A stretch of DNA of 64,000 nucleotides from Paenirhodobacter enshiensis (GTDB lineage: Bacteria > Pseudomonadota > Alphaproteobacteria > Rhodobacterales > Rhodobacteraceae). Below the pieces are notes generated by a model. The model was not told where the DNA came from and made no database searches. It saw only the letters and a program-made list of their open reading frames with translations. The position numbers and the translations under genes are program-made. The stretch spans positions 186,001-250,000 of the forward strand of contig NZ_JFZB01000005.1 of assembly GCF_000740785.1 (NCBI RefSeq), written 5' to 3'. This document shows, piece after piece, positions 17,861 to 26,095 of this stretch (the first letter of the stretch is position 1; each line of letters starts with the position of its first letter).

Positions 17861-19024
17861 ATGACGGAACCCGAAACCACCCGGACGACCGAGATCACGG
17901 CCGAAACCGCAGACAAGGCCATGGCAGCGGAACGCGCCCATGCCGAAAAGGTCCGGGCACTGGCCGAAGTCTCTGAACCTGAGAAACAATCTCCGGCGGC
18001 CGAGGCGCCCCGCACGGCCGGAGCCGGCTTCGGCGCGCTGCTGGCGGGCGGTGTGATCGCGGCGCTGATCGGGGCGGGCGCGACGGTCTGGGCGCTGCCG
18101 CGTGTGCCGCAGCTCGCGGCACTTCTGCCACAGCCGGCCGCCGTGGATGACGGCACGGCCGACAAGATCGACGCTCAGGCGAAGCAGATCGCGGCGCTCG
18201 ACGCGCGCATCGCCACGCTGCAATCCGCCCCACCGGCCGCGGCCGACGATCAGTCCGGCCTGCGGGCCGCGCTGGACGAAACGACGGCGCAGTTGCGCAA
18301 TCTCGACGGCCGGATGAAAGCCGTCGAGGACCGGATCGCGGCCCAAGGCACCGCATCGACGACCGAAACCGCCGATACCTCGGGGCTTCAGGCGCAGATC
18401 GACGCGCTGAAGGCGCAGATCGGCGCGGTCTCGCCCGAGGCGATCTCGGCTCAGGTCAATGCCGCCGCCAGTCAGGCCGAAACACGCCTGAAGCAGGGCG
18501 AGGCGCAAAGCGCCGAACTGCGCGCTCAGGCCGAGGCGGCGGTGAAACGCACCATTCAGCAATCCGCGGTCGCCCGGCTGTCGGCCGCCTATGACGCGGG
18601 TGCGCCGCTCGGGCCGGCGATCGCCGATGCGCAGGCGGCGGGGCTGAGCGTCCCCGCGGCGATCTCGGCCACGGTGCCGACACTCGCAACGTTGCAGATG
18701 TCCTTCCCGGCGGCGGCGCGCGATGCGCTGGCGGCCGCGCGCAAGGCCGGCGCCCGCGAAGGCGGTATCGGCGAACGGGCGATCGCCTTCCTGATGACGC
18801 AGGTGGGTGCGCGCTCGGTCAGCCCGCGCGACGGCACGGATGCCGATGCGGTGCTGTCGCGCGCCGGTGCCGCGGTCGAGGCGGGCGACATCGCCCGCGC
18901 CACCGCCGAACTCGACACCCTGCCCGAGGCCGGCAAACAGGCGATCTCGGGGTGGATGGCGCTCGCTCAGGCGCGGCTCGCGGCGGGCAAGGCGCTTGGC
19001 GATTTCGCCGCCTCGGTTCGATAG
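17861..19024 (+). CDS. Mitofilin/HemX-like inner-membrane protein
   Basis: 387 residues: a charged cytoplasmic N-terminus rich in Glu/Thr, one TM helix at about residues 57-78 ([22 protein letters not shown]), a long coiled coil (about 100-190, repeated [17 protein letters not shown] and [16 protein letters not shown]), then a helical C-terminal domain (residues 230-387) with TPR-like character. This matches the alphaproteobacterial COG4223 group related to mitofilin, which lies next to hemD and hemY and is thought to act in membrane organisation. Its role in heme synthesis is unproven. It starts 98 nt after hemD and ends 12 nt before the HemY-like gene. Confidence 0.85.
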   Translation: MTEPETTRTTEITAETADKAMAAERAHAEKVRALAEVSEPEKQSPAAEAPRTAGAGFGALLAGGVIAALIGAGATVWALPRVPQLAALLPQPAAVDDGTADKIDAQAKQIAALDARIATLQSAPPAAADDQSGLRAALDETTAQLRNLDGRMKAVEDRIAAQGTASTTETADTSGLQAQIDALKAQIGAVSPEAISAQVNAAASQAETRLKQGEAQSAELRAQAEAAVKRTIQQSAVARLSAAYDAGAPLGPAIADAQAAGLSVPAAISATVPTLATLQMSFPAAARDALAAARKAGAREGGIGERAIAFLMTQVGARSVSPRDGTDADAVLSRAGAAVEAGDIARATAELDTLPEAGKQAISGWMALAQARLAAGKALGDFAASVR

Positions 19025-19036
19025 GAGGAGGGCGCG

Positions 19037-20530
19037 ATGATCTGGTCTTTCGTCAAGGTCGCGATTTTCCTCGTTCTGGTAGTGGTTCTGACGCTGGTCG
19101 CGGCACATCTCGCCGACAGTGCCGAGGCGCTGCGCATCGTCGTCTTCGGCACCGAATACACGCTCGGGCCGCTGACCGCGGCGATTGCCGCCATCGTGAT
19201 CATCGGGGTGATCTGGGGCGCGATCCGCGCCATCGGTCTTCTGGTCGCGGCCGGGCGGTTCCTGCTCGGCGATACCACGGCGATCAACCGCTATCTGGAC
19301 CGCCGCGCCGAGCGCAAGGGCTACGAGGCGCTCGCGCAGGGGATGCTCGCCGTCGCTTCGGGCGAGGGAAAACTTGCCCTGTCCGAGGCCGCGAAGGCAG
19401 AGCGTTACCTGAAGCAGCCGCATCTGACCAATCTGCTTGCGGCGCAGGCGGCCGAGGTCGCTGGCGACACCGGCAAGGCCGCCGAGGTCTACAAGCGCCT
19501 TCTGGGCGACGAGCGCACCCGTTTCGTCGGCATCCGCGGGCTGATGCGCCAGAAACTGGCCGAGGGCGACACCGCCACGGCGCTGGCGCTGGCCCAGAAG
19601 GCCTATGCGCTGAAACCCTCGCAGACCGAGGTGCAGGACACGCTGCTGAAGCTGCGCACCGAGGCCGGCGACTGGAAGGGCGCGCGCGAGGTGCTGAACG
19701 ACAAACGCTATCAGGGCCAGTTGCCGAAGGACGTGCATCAGCGTCGCGATGCGGTCATGGCGCTGCAGGAGGCGAAGGGCGTTCTGGCCGAGGGCGCGAC
19801 CATCGAGGCGCGCGAGGAGGCGATCGCCGCCAACAAGGCTTCGCCCGATCTGATCCCGGCGGCGGTGATGGCGGCCGATGCCTATACCGCCGAGGGCAAG
19901 GCGAAGAACGCCGCGCGCGTGATCCTCAAGGCCTGGGAGGCGCAGCCGCATCCCGATCTGGCCGCGGCCTTCGCCCGCATCGTGGCGGACGAGACCCCGG
20001 CCGAGCGGCTGAAACGCTTCGGTAAACTGCTGGCGCTGCGCCCCGATCATGACGAGAGCAAGCTGCTGGAAGCCGAACTGGCCATCGCGGCCGAGGATTT
20101 CCCGGCGGCGCGGCGCGCGCTCGGCGATCTGGCGACGCGCCATCCGACGCAGCGGGTGATGGCGCTGATGGCGGCCATCGAACGCGGCGAAGGCGCCGAT
20201 GACGCGGTGGTGCGCGGCTGGCTGGCGCGGGCCCTCAGCGCGCCGCGCGGCCCGCAATGGTGCTGCGACAAGTGCCAGAACATCCAGTCGGACTGGACGC
20301 CGGTGTGCAACAACTGCGGTGGGTTCGACACGCTCAGCTGGCGCGAACCGGCAGCCGGATCGCAGCCGGTGACCAACGGCGCCGAGATGCTGCCGCTGAT
20401 CGTCGGCACCCCGGCCACGCCAGAGCCCCAACCCTCGCGCGAGGAAGCGATCCGCGCCGCGGCCGACGGGAATTGTGACATCGACTGGGCGGCGGAGTTG
20501 CGCCCTCCGGAGCAGAAATCCGGGAAATGA
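19037..20530 (+). CDS. HemY-like TPR membrane protein with C-terminal zinc ribbon
   Basis: 497 residues with the HemY_N layout: two N-terminal TM helices (about 4-24 and 46-68), then a long TPR-like solenoid (about 95-400). This is the COG3898 type, not protoporphyrinogen oxidase. The C-terminus adds a compact Cys4 motif: C410-x2-C413 and C424-x2-C427 with flanking tryptophans (WCCDKC ... VCNNC ... LSW), resembling the rubredoxin-like knuckle of LapB. It follows the mitofilin-like gene by 12 nt behind an AGGAGG site. A periplasm- or membrane-associated heme/LPS quality-control role is inference from HemY and LapB. Confidence 0.87.
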   Translation: MIWSFVKVAIFLVLVVVLTLVAAHLADSAEALRIVVFGTEYTLGPLTAAIAAIVIIGVIWGAIRAIGLLVAAGRFLLGDTTAINRYLDRRAERKGYEALAQGMLAVASGEGKLALSEAAKAERYLKQPHLTNLLAAQAAEVAGDTGKAAEVYKRLLGDERTRFVGIRGLMRQKLAEGDTATALALAQKAYALKPSQTEVQDTLLKLRTEAGDWKGAREVLNDKRYQGQLPKDVHQRRDAVMALQEAKGVLAEGATIEAREEAIAANKASPDLIPAAVMAADAYTAEGKAKNAARVILKAWEAQPHPDLAAAFARIVADETPAERLKRFGKLLALRPDHDESKLLEAELAIAAEDFPAARRALGDLATRHPTQRVMALMAAIERGEGADDAVVRGWLARALSAPRGPQWCCDKCQNIQSDWTPVCNNCGGFDTLSWREPAAGSQPVTNGAEMLPLIVGTPATPEPQPSREEAIRAAADGNCDIDWAAELRPPEQKSGK

Positions 20531-20602
20531 GCCTCCCTTGACCCGGCCCGGCCTTCGGGACAGATTGCCGCGACTTTGACGGGCGCGACGGAAGGAAGCG
20601 AC

Positions 20603-21613
20603 ATGCAACGGACCGAGAACGGGCAGAGTGCCCGACTTAACGCCCTTGTCGTGACCTTCAACCGGCTCGACCAGCTGCAGGTGACAGTGGCGCGGCTGCT
20701 CGACAGCCCCGCGGCCGAGCTTGAACGCGTCTTGGTGTTCGACAACGCCTCGACCGACGGGACGCGGGAATGGCTCGATGCGCAAAGCGATCCGCGCCTC
20801 GAGGTGGTGCACAATCCGGTCAATCTGGGCGGCGCCGGCGGGTTCGAGGCCGGGATGCGCCTGGTCCATGACCGCCACGACCCCGACTGGCTGCTGATCA
20901 TGGACGACGACGCAAGGCCGGAGCCGGGCGCGCTGGCCGCGTTCCACGCCCGGCTGAGCGAGGGCACGCCGGATTTCGACGGCCTTGCCACCGCGGTGCG
21001 CTACCCGGCCGGCGGCATCTGCGAGATGAACCGGCCCTGGATGAACCCGTTCTGGCATCCGAAAGTGTTCCTGCGCGTGCTCTTTGGTGGCGGGCGTGCG
21101 GGCTACCACCTGCCCGACAGCGCCTTCGAGCCGACGGCCGCGCCATGCGAGATCGACGGCACCTCCTTCGTCGGGCTGTTCGTGTCACGTAAGGCGATGC
21201 AGCTCGCGGGCTTCCCGCCGGGCAACCTGTTCATCTACGGCGATGACGTTCTTTACACGCTGGCGATCCGCAAGGCCGGACTGAAGCTGACCTTTGACCC
21301 GACAGTGCGCTACGAGCATGATTTCCGGACGTTTTCCGGCGGAACGCTGCGCGTCTACAAGCCGCTTTGGAAGGTTTACTACAACTACCGCAACGGCCTG
21401 CTGATGTATCACGAGGCATCGGGGCCGCTGTTCTGGCCACTGATCTGCCTGCTGATCCCGAAGTGGTTCCGCCTCGGCCGCCATTACACCGAGGCACAAC
21501 GCCCGGTTTTCCGCCGTCTGCTGAAACTGGCGATCCGCGATGCGCTGCTGCGCGATACCCACCGCAGCCACGCGGAAATTCAGGCCCTTGCCCGGGTTCC
21601 GGGCGAGGACTGA
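20603..21613 (+). CDS. Family 2 glycosyltransferase
   Basis: 336 residues from ATG 20603, behind GGAAGGAAG. A GT-A fold is clear: LNALVVTFNRLDQLQVTVARLL at the start, VFDNASTDGTREWL, LGGAGGFEAGM, the metal-binding Asp run in WLLIMDDDARPEPG, DGTSFVGLFVSRKAM and GDDVLYTLAIRKAG. The LGGAGGFEAGM and C-terminal YYNYRNGL segments resemble the GlfT2/rhamnosyl-like COG1216 group. Acceptor and donor are unknown; a cell-surface polysaccharide role is likely. It ends 23 nt from the convergent RTX gene, and no other glycan gene is in the window. Confidence 0.9.
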   Translation: MQRTENGQSARLNALVVTFNRLDQLQVTVARLLDSPAAELERVLVFDNASTDGTREWLDAQSDPRLEVVHNPVNLGGAGGFEAGMRLVHDRHDPDWLLIMDDDARPEPGALAAFHARLSEGTPDFDGLATAVRYPAGGICEMNRPWMNPFWHPKVFLRVLFGGGRAGYHLPDSAFEPTAAPCEIDGTSFVGLFVSRKAMQLAGFPPGNLFIYGDDVLYTLAIRKAGLKLTFDPTVRYEHDFRTFSGGTLRVYKPLWKVYYNYRNGLLMYHEASGPLFWPLICLLIPKWFRLGRHYTEAQRPVFRRLLKLAIRDALLRDTHRSHAEIQALARVPGED

Positions 21614-21636
21614 CCCCCGGACACCACCGCGCCAGC

Positions 21637-24600
21637 TTACCGGAACAGAAAATCACCGTCGGAAATCTCGTGCACGCCTTTCAACACGATGGTTTCACCC
21701 GCGTGCACGATGGTCATGCCGATTGACGCATCGGTGATTTTCAGGTCGTCGAGATCTGCGACCCCGTTGATGCCAGAGATCCGCAGATGGTCGGTCCCGG
21801 GGGTGAAATCGACGATCGTATCGCGGTCTCCCGCGGTCCAGGCCGAGAACACGAAGGTATCCGCCCCGCTCCCGCCGGTCAGCCGGTCATTGCCTGCTCC
21901 GCCGTCCAGCCGGTCATTGGCCGTGCCGCCATAGAGAAAATCGGATCCGGAGCCGCCGAACAACGTGTCGTTGCCGGTATCGCCGTAAATCCGGTCGTTG
22001 CCGGCGTCGCCCAGAACACGATCGTTGCCGGCACCGCCCGTGAGAAAATCGTTTCCGGTCTTGCCATAGAGGCGGTCATGACCGTCCTCGCCGCGCAACG
22101 CGTCATTGCCGGAGGCGCCGACCAGCGTGTCGTTCCCCGTCCCTCCGTTGAGCTGGTTGGCGCCGGATCTATCCTCCAGCCAGTCGTTCCCGCTGCCGCC
22201 GGTCAGCGTATCGTTACCGGCATCGCCGAAAAGGCGATCGTTGCCGCTGCCGCCGGACAGGCGGTCGTTGTCCGCCCCGCCGTAAAGCCGGTCATTGCCG
22301 TCGTCGCCCGCCATGATGTCGCGGCCGCTGTCTCCCTTGAGAACGTCGTTGCCGGAGCCGCCATAGACCCTGTCATTGCCCGGTCCGCCATAGACCCCGT
22401 CGTTGCCGCTGCCCCCGGCCACCTGGTCGTTGCCGGAGCCGCCATAGAAGATGTCGTTGCCAGATCCGCCAGAAAATTTGTCATTGCCGGCTTCGCCATA
22501 CAGCCGGTCATTGCCCGCATCGCCGAACAGCCGGTCGCTGTTGTCGTTGCCATAAAGAGCATCGTTGCCGGAGCCGCCATAAAGCGTATCGGAGCCCGAG
22601 CCGCCATAAAGACGGTCGTCGTCGTTTCCTCCGGCCATCTGGTCGTTGCCGGAGCCGCCATAAAGCGTGTCGCGCCCCGATCCTCCGGAAAACTTGTCAT
22701 TGCCAGACTCGCCGTAAAGACGGTCGTTGCCGGCATCACCAAACAACAGGTCGTTGCCTTCGTTCCCATGCAGAATATCGTTGCCGGAACCGCCATAGAT
22801 CCGGTCGCTGCCGGTCTCGGCATAGACCAGATCGTTGCCATCCGAGCCCTGGATCAGATCGTTGCCCGCCCCCCCCCAGATGCTGTCATTGCCAGAATCT
22901 CCGCTGACCGTATCGTTGCCCGCCCCGGTATAGATGCGGTCCGACCCGCTGCCGCCAAAGATCCAGTCCGACCCGGCCAGGCCGTAAAGGCGGTCGTTGC
23001 CACCACTGCCATAGACCCGGTCATTCAGATCCGTCCCGACCAGAAGGTTGGCAGCATTGTTGCCCGTCAGAATTTTCGCGTAAACCACGGGGCTTGTTTC
23101 CAAAATCACGCCAGAATTCGGCGCCGGCGCAACCGGGACAGGTCCTGCCCCGGGGACGGGGGCGGGCGTGCTGGTCTGCAAAGGTGACGGCTGCACAACG
23201 ACATGAGAAGCGACCGAGGGGATCAGCTGCCTCACCTGAGCGAGGCTCAGCGATCTGCCGGAACCGGAGATCAGGGTCAGTGTCTCGGTCCCGTAGGTCA
23301 GAACCGCCCCTGTCGCCCTTGCAGAATAATTCAGTGCCTCGACCGAGGTTGCCCGGGTCCAGGCCGAGATGTCGATCAGATCCTGACCCGGCGTCGCGTC
23401 GAGGATAGTGTCCGCCTTGCCGTCGCGGTGCAGCACGAAGATATCATTGCCGGTCCCGCCCCTCAGCCGGTCGCTGCCGGCGCCGTCGGTCACGATGTCG
23501 TCACCCGCCCCTGCGTCGATCCCTGCCCCTGCGGTGCCATAGACCGACAGCACGTCGCCGCCGGCACTGCCGGTCAGTGTTCCCGACCCGGTCGAAGCCG
23601 TCATCCCCGTCCCCGACAGCCCGAGGCGCAGCAGCGTCAGTCCCGCTTCGGAACCCGAGGTCGTGGCGATCAGAAGCTCGTCCCCCGTGGCGGTAACGGA
23701 AAGCGCGCTGCTGCCCGTCAGAGCCGTGCCCGCAAGATCGGCCCGGGTCGCGAGATGGACAAGCCGCCCCTCCGCAGTCAGCGCAAAGACCGTCAGCCCC
23801 TGATCGCTGCCCGACGCTACGACATAGGCCCGCCCGCCCGCAGAAACGGCCTGCAACTGCGTCACCCCGTCGAACCGCGTCGTCAGATCGTCGAGAACAT
23901 GGTCCCTGACGATCAGCTTGCCCGTGGAACTGACCTGCATCACCGTCAGCGAGGAGGTTTCCGACGCCCCAGCCACCACGAAGGCCGCTCCGCCCACCTT
24001 GACCGTGGCCAGCGCCGTCACCGTATTCACCGGCACCGATTCCTGCATACCCAGCCGGTCGGTCTGCGTCAGCCGCCCGTCGCTGCCGAGGCTGAACGCC
24101 GTCACCCCATGCTCGAACGCCGATCCGGCAATGACGAAGGTCTTGCCCCCGATGCTGACCGAGGCCAGATCGCTGACCGCGCGCAGATAGGCGGCGCTGC
24201 TGTCGGATACCGTTTGCAGCGGGCTCAACGTGCCCCTCGCACCGTCATAACCGAAGACCGACAGGCCGGAGTAATCCGCCGCCGCACCGATCATCCAGGT
24301 CTTGCCGCCGCTGTCGACCGAAAGCAGGCTGACCGCCTCTTCCTGAGAGGGTGTTTTCGACAGATAGGTGGTAACGGCATGACCTGCATCGAGTGCCGCT
24401 GCCGCTGCCGCATCGGCCAGTGCTGCCTTGGCCAAAGAGCCGGAATTTCCCGAAATCACTGCAGAAACCCGCGCCATGGACGCGATCTCGGACGAACCGA
24501 CCTGCGTCATGGCGCCCTTGTCGGTCATGTCGTAAACCAGCCGCTGGCCCGCGGTATAATCCCATACGGCAACCCGCTCCGCGCCGGACGAAGCCCCGAG

Positions 24601-24681
24601 TCGGATCAGTGCGACCTGCCCGCCAGCCTCTGAAAAGGCCCCGGAAGTCAGATTTCGCAGCAATTGCAAGACCCAGCTCAT
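21637..24681 (-). CDS. Large secreted RTX (hemolysin-type Ca-binding) protein with propeller-like N-terminus
   Basis: 1014 residues from the ATG at 24681; no N-terminal signal peptide, as expected for a type I secretion substrate. Residues about 20-360 hold repeated 45-55 residue units of the form GGKTFVIAGSAFEHGVTAFSL, each a candidate beta-propeller blade. A first short RTX block is at about 365-410 (AGAGDDIVTDGAGSDRLRGG). The main block from about residue 550 holds some 44 nonapeptides of the GGSGNDxLx type that fold into Ca-binding parallel beta-rolls. The end (DTIVDFTPGTDHLRI ... GDFLFR) is a typical type I C-terminal signal region. No ABC/MFP secretion genes are adjacent. Function (adhesin, enzyme or S-layer-like) cannot be assigned. 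Confidence 0.92.
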   Translation of the reverse strand: MSWVLQLLRNLTSGAFSEAGGQVALIRLGASSGAERVAVWDYTAGQRLVYDMTDKGAMTQVGSSEIASMARVSAVISGNSGSLAKAALADAAAAAALDAGHAVTTYLSKTPSQEEAVSLLSVDSGGKTWMIGAAADYSGLSVFGYDGARGTLSPLQTVSDSSAAYLRAVSDLASVSIGGKTFVIAGSAFEHGVTAFSLGSDGRLTQTDRLGMQESVPVNTVTALATVKVGGAAFVVAGASETSSLTVMQVSSTGKLIVRDHVLDDLTTRFDGVTQLQAVSAGGRAYVVASGSDQGLTVFALTAEGRLVHLATRADLAGTALTGSSALSVTATGDELLIATTSGSEAGLTLLRLGLSGTGMTASTGSGTLTGSAGGDVLSVYGTAGAGIDAGAGDDIVTDGAGSDRLRGGTGNDIFVLHRDGKADTILDATPGQDLIDISAWTRATSVEALNYSARATGAVLTYGTETLTLISGSGRSLSLAQVRQLIPSVASHVVVQPSPLQTSTPAPVPGAGPVPVAPAPNSGVILETSPVVYAKILTGNNAANLLVGTDLNDRVYGSGGNDRLYGLAGSDWIFGGSGSDRIYTGAGNDTVSGDSGNDSIWGGAGNDLIQGSDGNDLVYAETGSDRIYGGSGNDILHGNEGNDLLFGDAGNDRLYGESGNDKFSGGSGRDTLYGGSGNDQMAGGNDDDRLYGGSGSDTLYGGSGNDALYGNDNSDRLFGDAGNDRLYGEAGNDKFSGGSGNDIFYGGSGNDQVAGGSGNDGVYGGPGNDRVYGGSGNDVLKGDSGRDIMAGDDGNDRLYGGADNDRLSGGSGNDRLFGDAGNDTLTGGSGNDWLEDRSGANQLNGGTGNDTLVGASGNDALRGEDGHDRLYGKTGNDFLTGGAGNDRVLGDAGNDRIYGDTGNDTLFGGSGSDFLYGGTANDRLDGGAGNDRLTGGSGADTFVFSAWTAGDRDTIVDFTPGTDHLRISGINGVADLDDLKITDASIGMTIVHAGETIVLKGVHEISDGDFLFR
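21865..23040 (-). repeat. Array of about 44 RTX nonapeptide (27-bp) repeats within the RTX gene
   Basis: Counting x-G-x-N-D units in the translation gives about 44 consecutive nonapeptides across 1.18 kb, most fitting GGxGxDxLx. Within it, roughly 22329-22544 and 22545-22760 form a diverged 216-bp tandem duplication of eight units each: matching landmarks (for example AAAATTTG at 22473 and AAAACTTG at 22689) are exactly 216 bp apart. Confidence 0.85.
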
Positions 24682-24806
24682 TTCCCGCAATCCCCGTGGA
24701 CGTCGACACGAGGACGAGAATACCTATCCAGAACTAACTAATTCCTTCAGGAAACCGGCTCTTTCCAGACAAATCATGCAAATTGGATTCAAATTATCCG
24801 GGTCGG

Positions 24807-25277
24807 TCAGACCCGGTGATAGGGCGTGCCCGCGAGGATCTGCGCCGCGCGATAGACCTGCTCGCTCAGCATCACCCGCACCAGCATATGCGGCCAGACC
24901 ATGCGCCCGAAGCTGAGCGACCAGTCCGCCCGCGCTCGCAGCGCCGGCGAAATTCCGTCCGCCCCGCCGATCACGAAGGCCAGATCCTGGCGCCCGGCAT
25001 CGCGCCAGCCCGCCAGCCGATGCGCGAAATCGGGCGAGGACACCAGATCGCCGCGCTCGTCGAGGGTGACCAGCACCGCACCATGCGGGATCGCGCGCTC
25101 CAGAAGCTGCGCCTCGGCCTCCATGCCGAGGTTCTTCTTGTCCTCGACCTCGACGACATGCGCCGGGCCGAGGCCAAGGCCCCGCCCGGTCTTGCCGAAA
25201 CGGTCGAGATAATCGGAGATCAGCTCCAGCTCGGGGCTCTTGCGCAGCCGTCCGACCGCGCAGATCGTGACCTTCAT
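24807..25277 (-). CDS. rlmH: 23S rRNA (pseudouridine1915-N3)-methyltransferase RlmH
   Basis: SPOUT methyltransferase modifying helix 69 of 23S rRNA in the assembled ribosome; 156 residues, as in the family. Motifs: KVTICAVGRLRKSPE at the start, LVTLDERGDLVSSPDFA, the SAM-binding trefoil FVIGGADGIS and the conserved C-terminal WPHMLVRVMLSEQVYRAAQILAGTPYHR. It lies 10 nt after rsfS, the usual rsfS-rlmH pairing. Confidence 0.97.
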   Translation of the reverse strand: MKVTICAVGRLRKSPELELISDYLDRFGKTGRGLGLGPAHVVEVEDKKNLGMEAEAQLLERAIPHGAVLVTLDERGDLVSSPDFAHRLAGWRDAGRQDLAFVIGGADGISPALRARADWSLSFGRMVWPHMLVRVMLSEQVYRAAQILAGTPYHRV

Positions 25278-25287
25278 CCGTGTGGCC

Positions 25288-25755
25288 TCAGACCGGGGCG
25301 CCGGCCGGCATCCACATCTTCTCGAGCTGGTAGAACTCGCGCACTTCGGGACGGAACACGTGGACGATCACGTCCTGCGTGTCGATCAGAACCCAGTCGC
25401 CCTGGTCCTTGCCCTCGATCTTGCAGATGCGGCCGAACTCGTCCTTCAGACGCTCGACCAGCTTCTCGGCGATGGCGCCGACCTGACGCGACGACCGGCC
25501 CGAGCAGATCACCATGTAATCGGCAATCGACGACCGGCCGCGCAGGTCGATGGTAATGATGTCTTCGGCCTTGTCATCGTCGAGCGATGCCAGCACGCGT
25601 GCGAGGATCACATCGCTGCCCACATCGGCATCGCGGCCCGCGGCCGAATTCGCATCCGGAGTGCCGGATGCCACAGAAAGATCAGACAGGACAGTGTCCT
25701 CCGCTGGTTCGCGCGCCGCTTTCGCCCCGGCGCGAGGCATATTCAAAAATAGCAT
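25288..25755 (-). CDS. rsfS: Ribosomal silencing factor RsfS
   Basis: Binds L14 of the 50S subunit and blocks subunit joining in slow growth. 155 residues: the conserved RsfS domain occupies about 45-150 (DDDKAEDIITIDLRGRSSIADYMVICSGRSSRQVGAIAEKL split by short loops, then DWVLIDTQDVIVHVFRPEVREFYQLEKMW). The first 45 residues are a low-conservation extension, so the start is uncertain; ATGs at 25755 and 25740 are both possible and neither has a strong ribosome site. Followed by rlmH after 10 nt. Confidence 0.93.
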   Translation of the reverse strand: MLFLNMPRAGAKAAREPAEDTVLSDLSVASGTPDANSAAGRDADVGSDVILARVLASLDDDKAEDIITIDLRGRSSIADYMVICSGRSSRQVGAIAEKLVERLKDEFGRICKIEGKDQGDWVLIDTQDVIVHVFRPEVREFYQLEKMWMPAGAPV

Positions 25756-25904
25756 CGCGACGGTGAAATCTCAACCGAGGCGGTGCCGGATCGCAGGTCG
25801 CTCTGCGATTTGACGCCGAATGTCAAGGGGCAGAGGCACAAGGTCAGGCCCTCTGACCCTAAGAATTCTTGCCCGGAGCCGGCCTTGCGGCTATATCCGG
25901 GCGC

Positions 25905-25991
25905 ATGAGCATGGTGTTCGACCTTCTGGAACGCGTCCGCCTGGCGGAACGCTTCACCGGTGAAAGCCGGTCCGCTCTCGCCCGACTTTGA
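25905..25991 (+). CDS. Candidate 28-residue leader peptide upstream of leuC
   Basis: Short ATG-to-TGA frame encoding 28 residues, five of them leucine (7, 8, 13, 25, 28), beginning MSMVFDLLERVRLAER. Its ATG is only about 8 nt past a -10-like TATATC, so it would be nearly leaderless. Its stop lies 7 nt before a GC hairpin with a T run. The geometry is that of an attenuator leader, but the leucines are not a tight cluster and there is no comparative evidence. It could also be chance. Confidence 0.25.
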   Translation: MSMVFDLLERVRLAERFTGESRSALARL

Positions 25992-25998
25992 TGTCGGC

Positions 25999-26017
25999 GG
26001 GGGCCCTGCCCCCTTTT
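25999..26017 (+). terminator. GC hairpin plus T run upstream of leuC
   Basis: GGGGGC at 25999-26004, loop CCT, GCCCCC at 26008-26013, then TTTT: intrinsic-terminator form. It lies between the short frame and leuC, about 80 bp ahead of the leuC start, so it would act as an attenuator on leuC or simply belong to the GC-hairpin repeat family also seen at 36053 and 50882. Confidence 0.5.
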
Positions 26018-26095
26018 GCCTGACAGATCCGGCGATCCGCCGCCACGGGCGCGGCTCGCCACCCTATCCAAACATAGCCATCACGAGAGAGAGCC

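Larger units (their letters stand above)
25756..26095. other. 340-bp region upstream of leuC with possible leader
   Basis: Divergent spacer between rsfS and leuC. It holds a weak sigma70-like pair (TTGCCC at 25869-25874, 17-bp spacer, TATATC at 25892-25897), a short open frame, and a GC-rich hairpin followed by TTTT (given separately). GAGAGAG precedes the leuC ATG. No longer gene is supported. Confidence 0.45.

Noticed and set aside
17816-21109. 1097-codon open frame on the minus strand
   Set aside because: Antisense to the mitofilin-like, HemY-like and glycosyltransferase genes, which all have good starts and recognisable domains.
21865-23040. Regular 27-bp periodicity resembling a CRISPR or satellite array
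   Set aside because: The repeats are in frame, vary at synonymous and non-synonymous sites, and encode RTX nonapeptides; there are no constant repeats with unique spacers and no cas genes.
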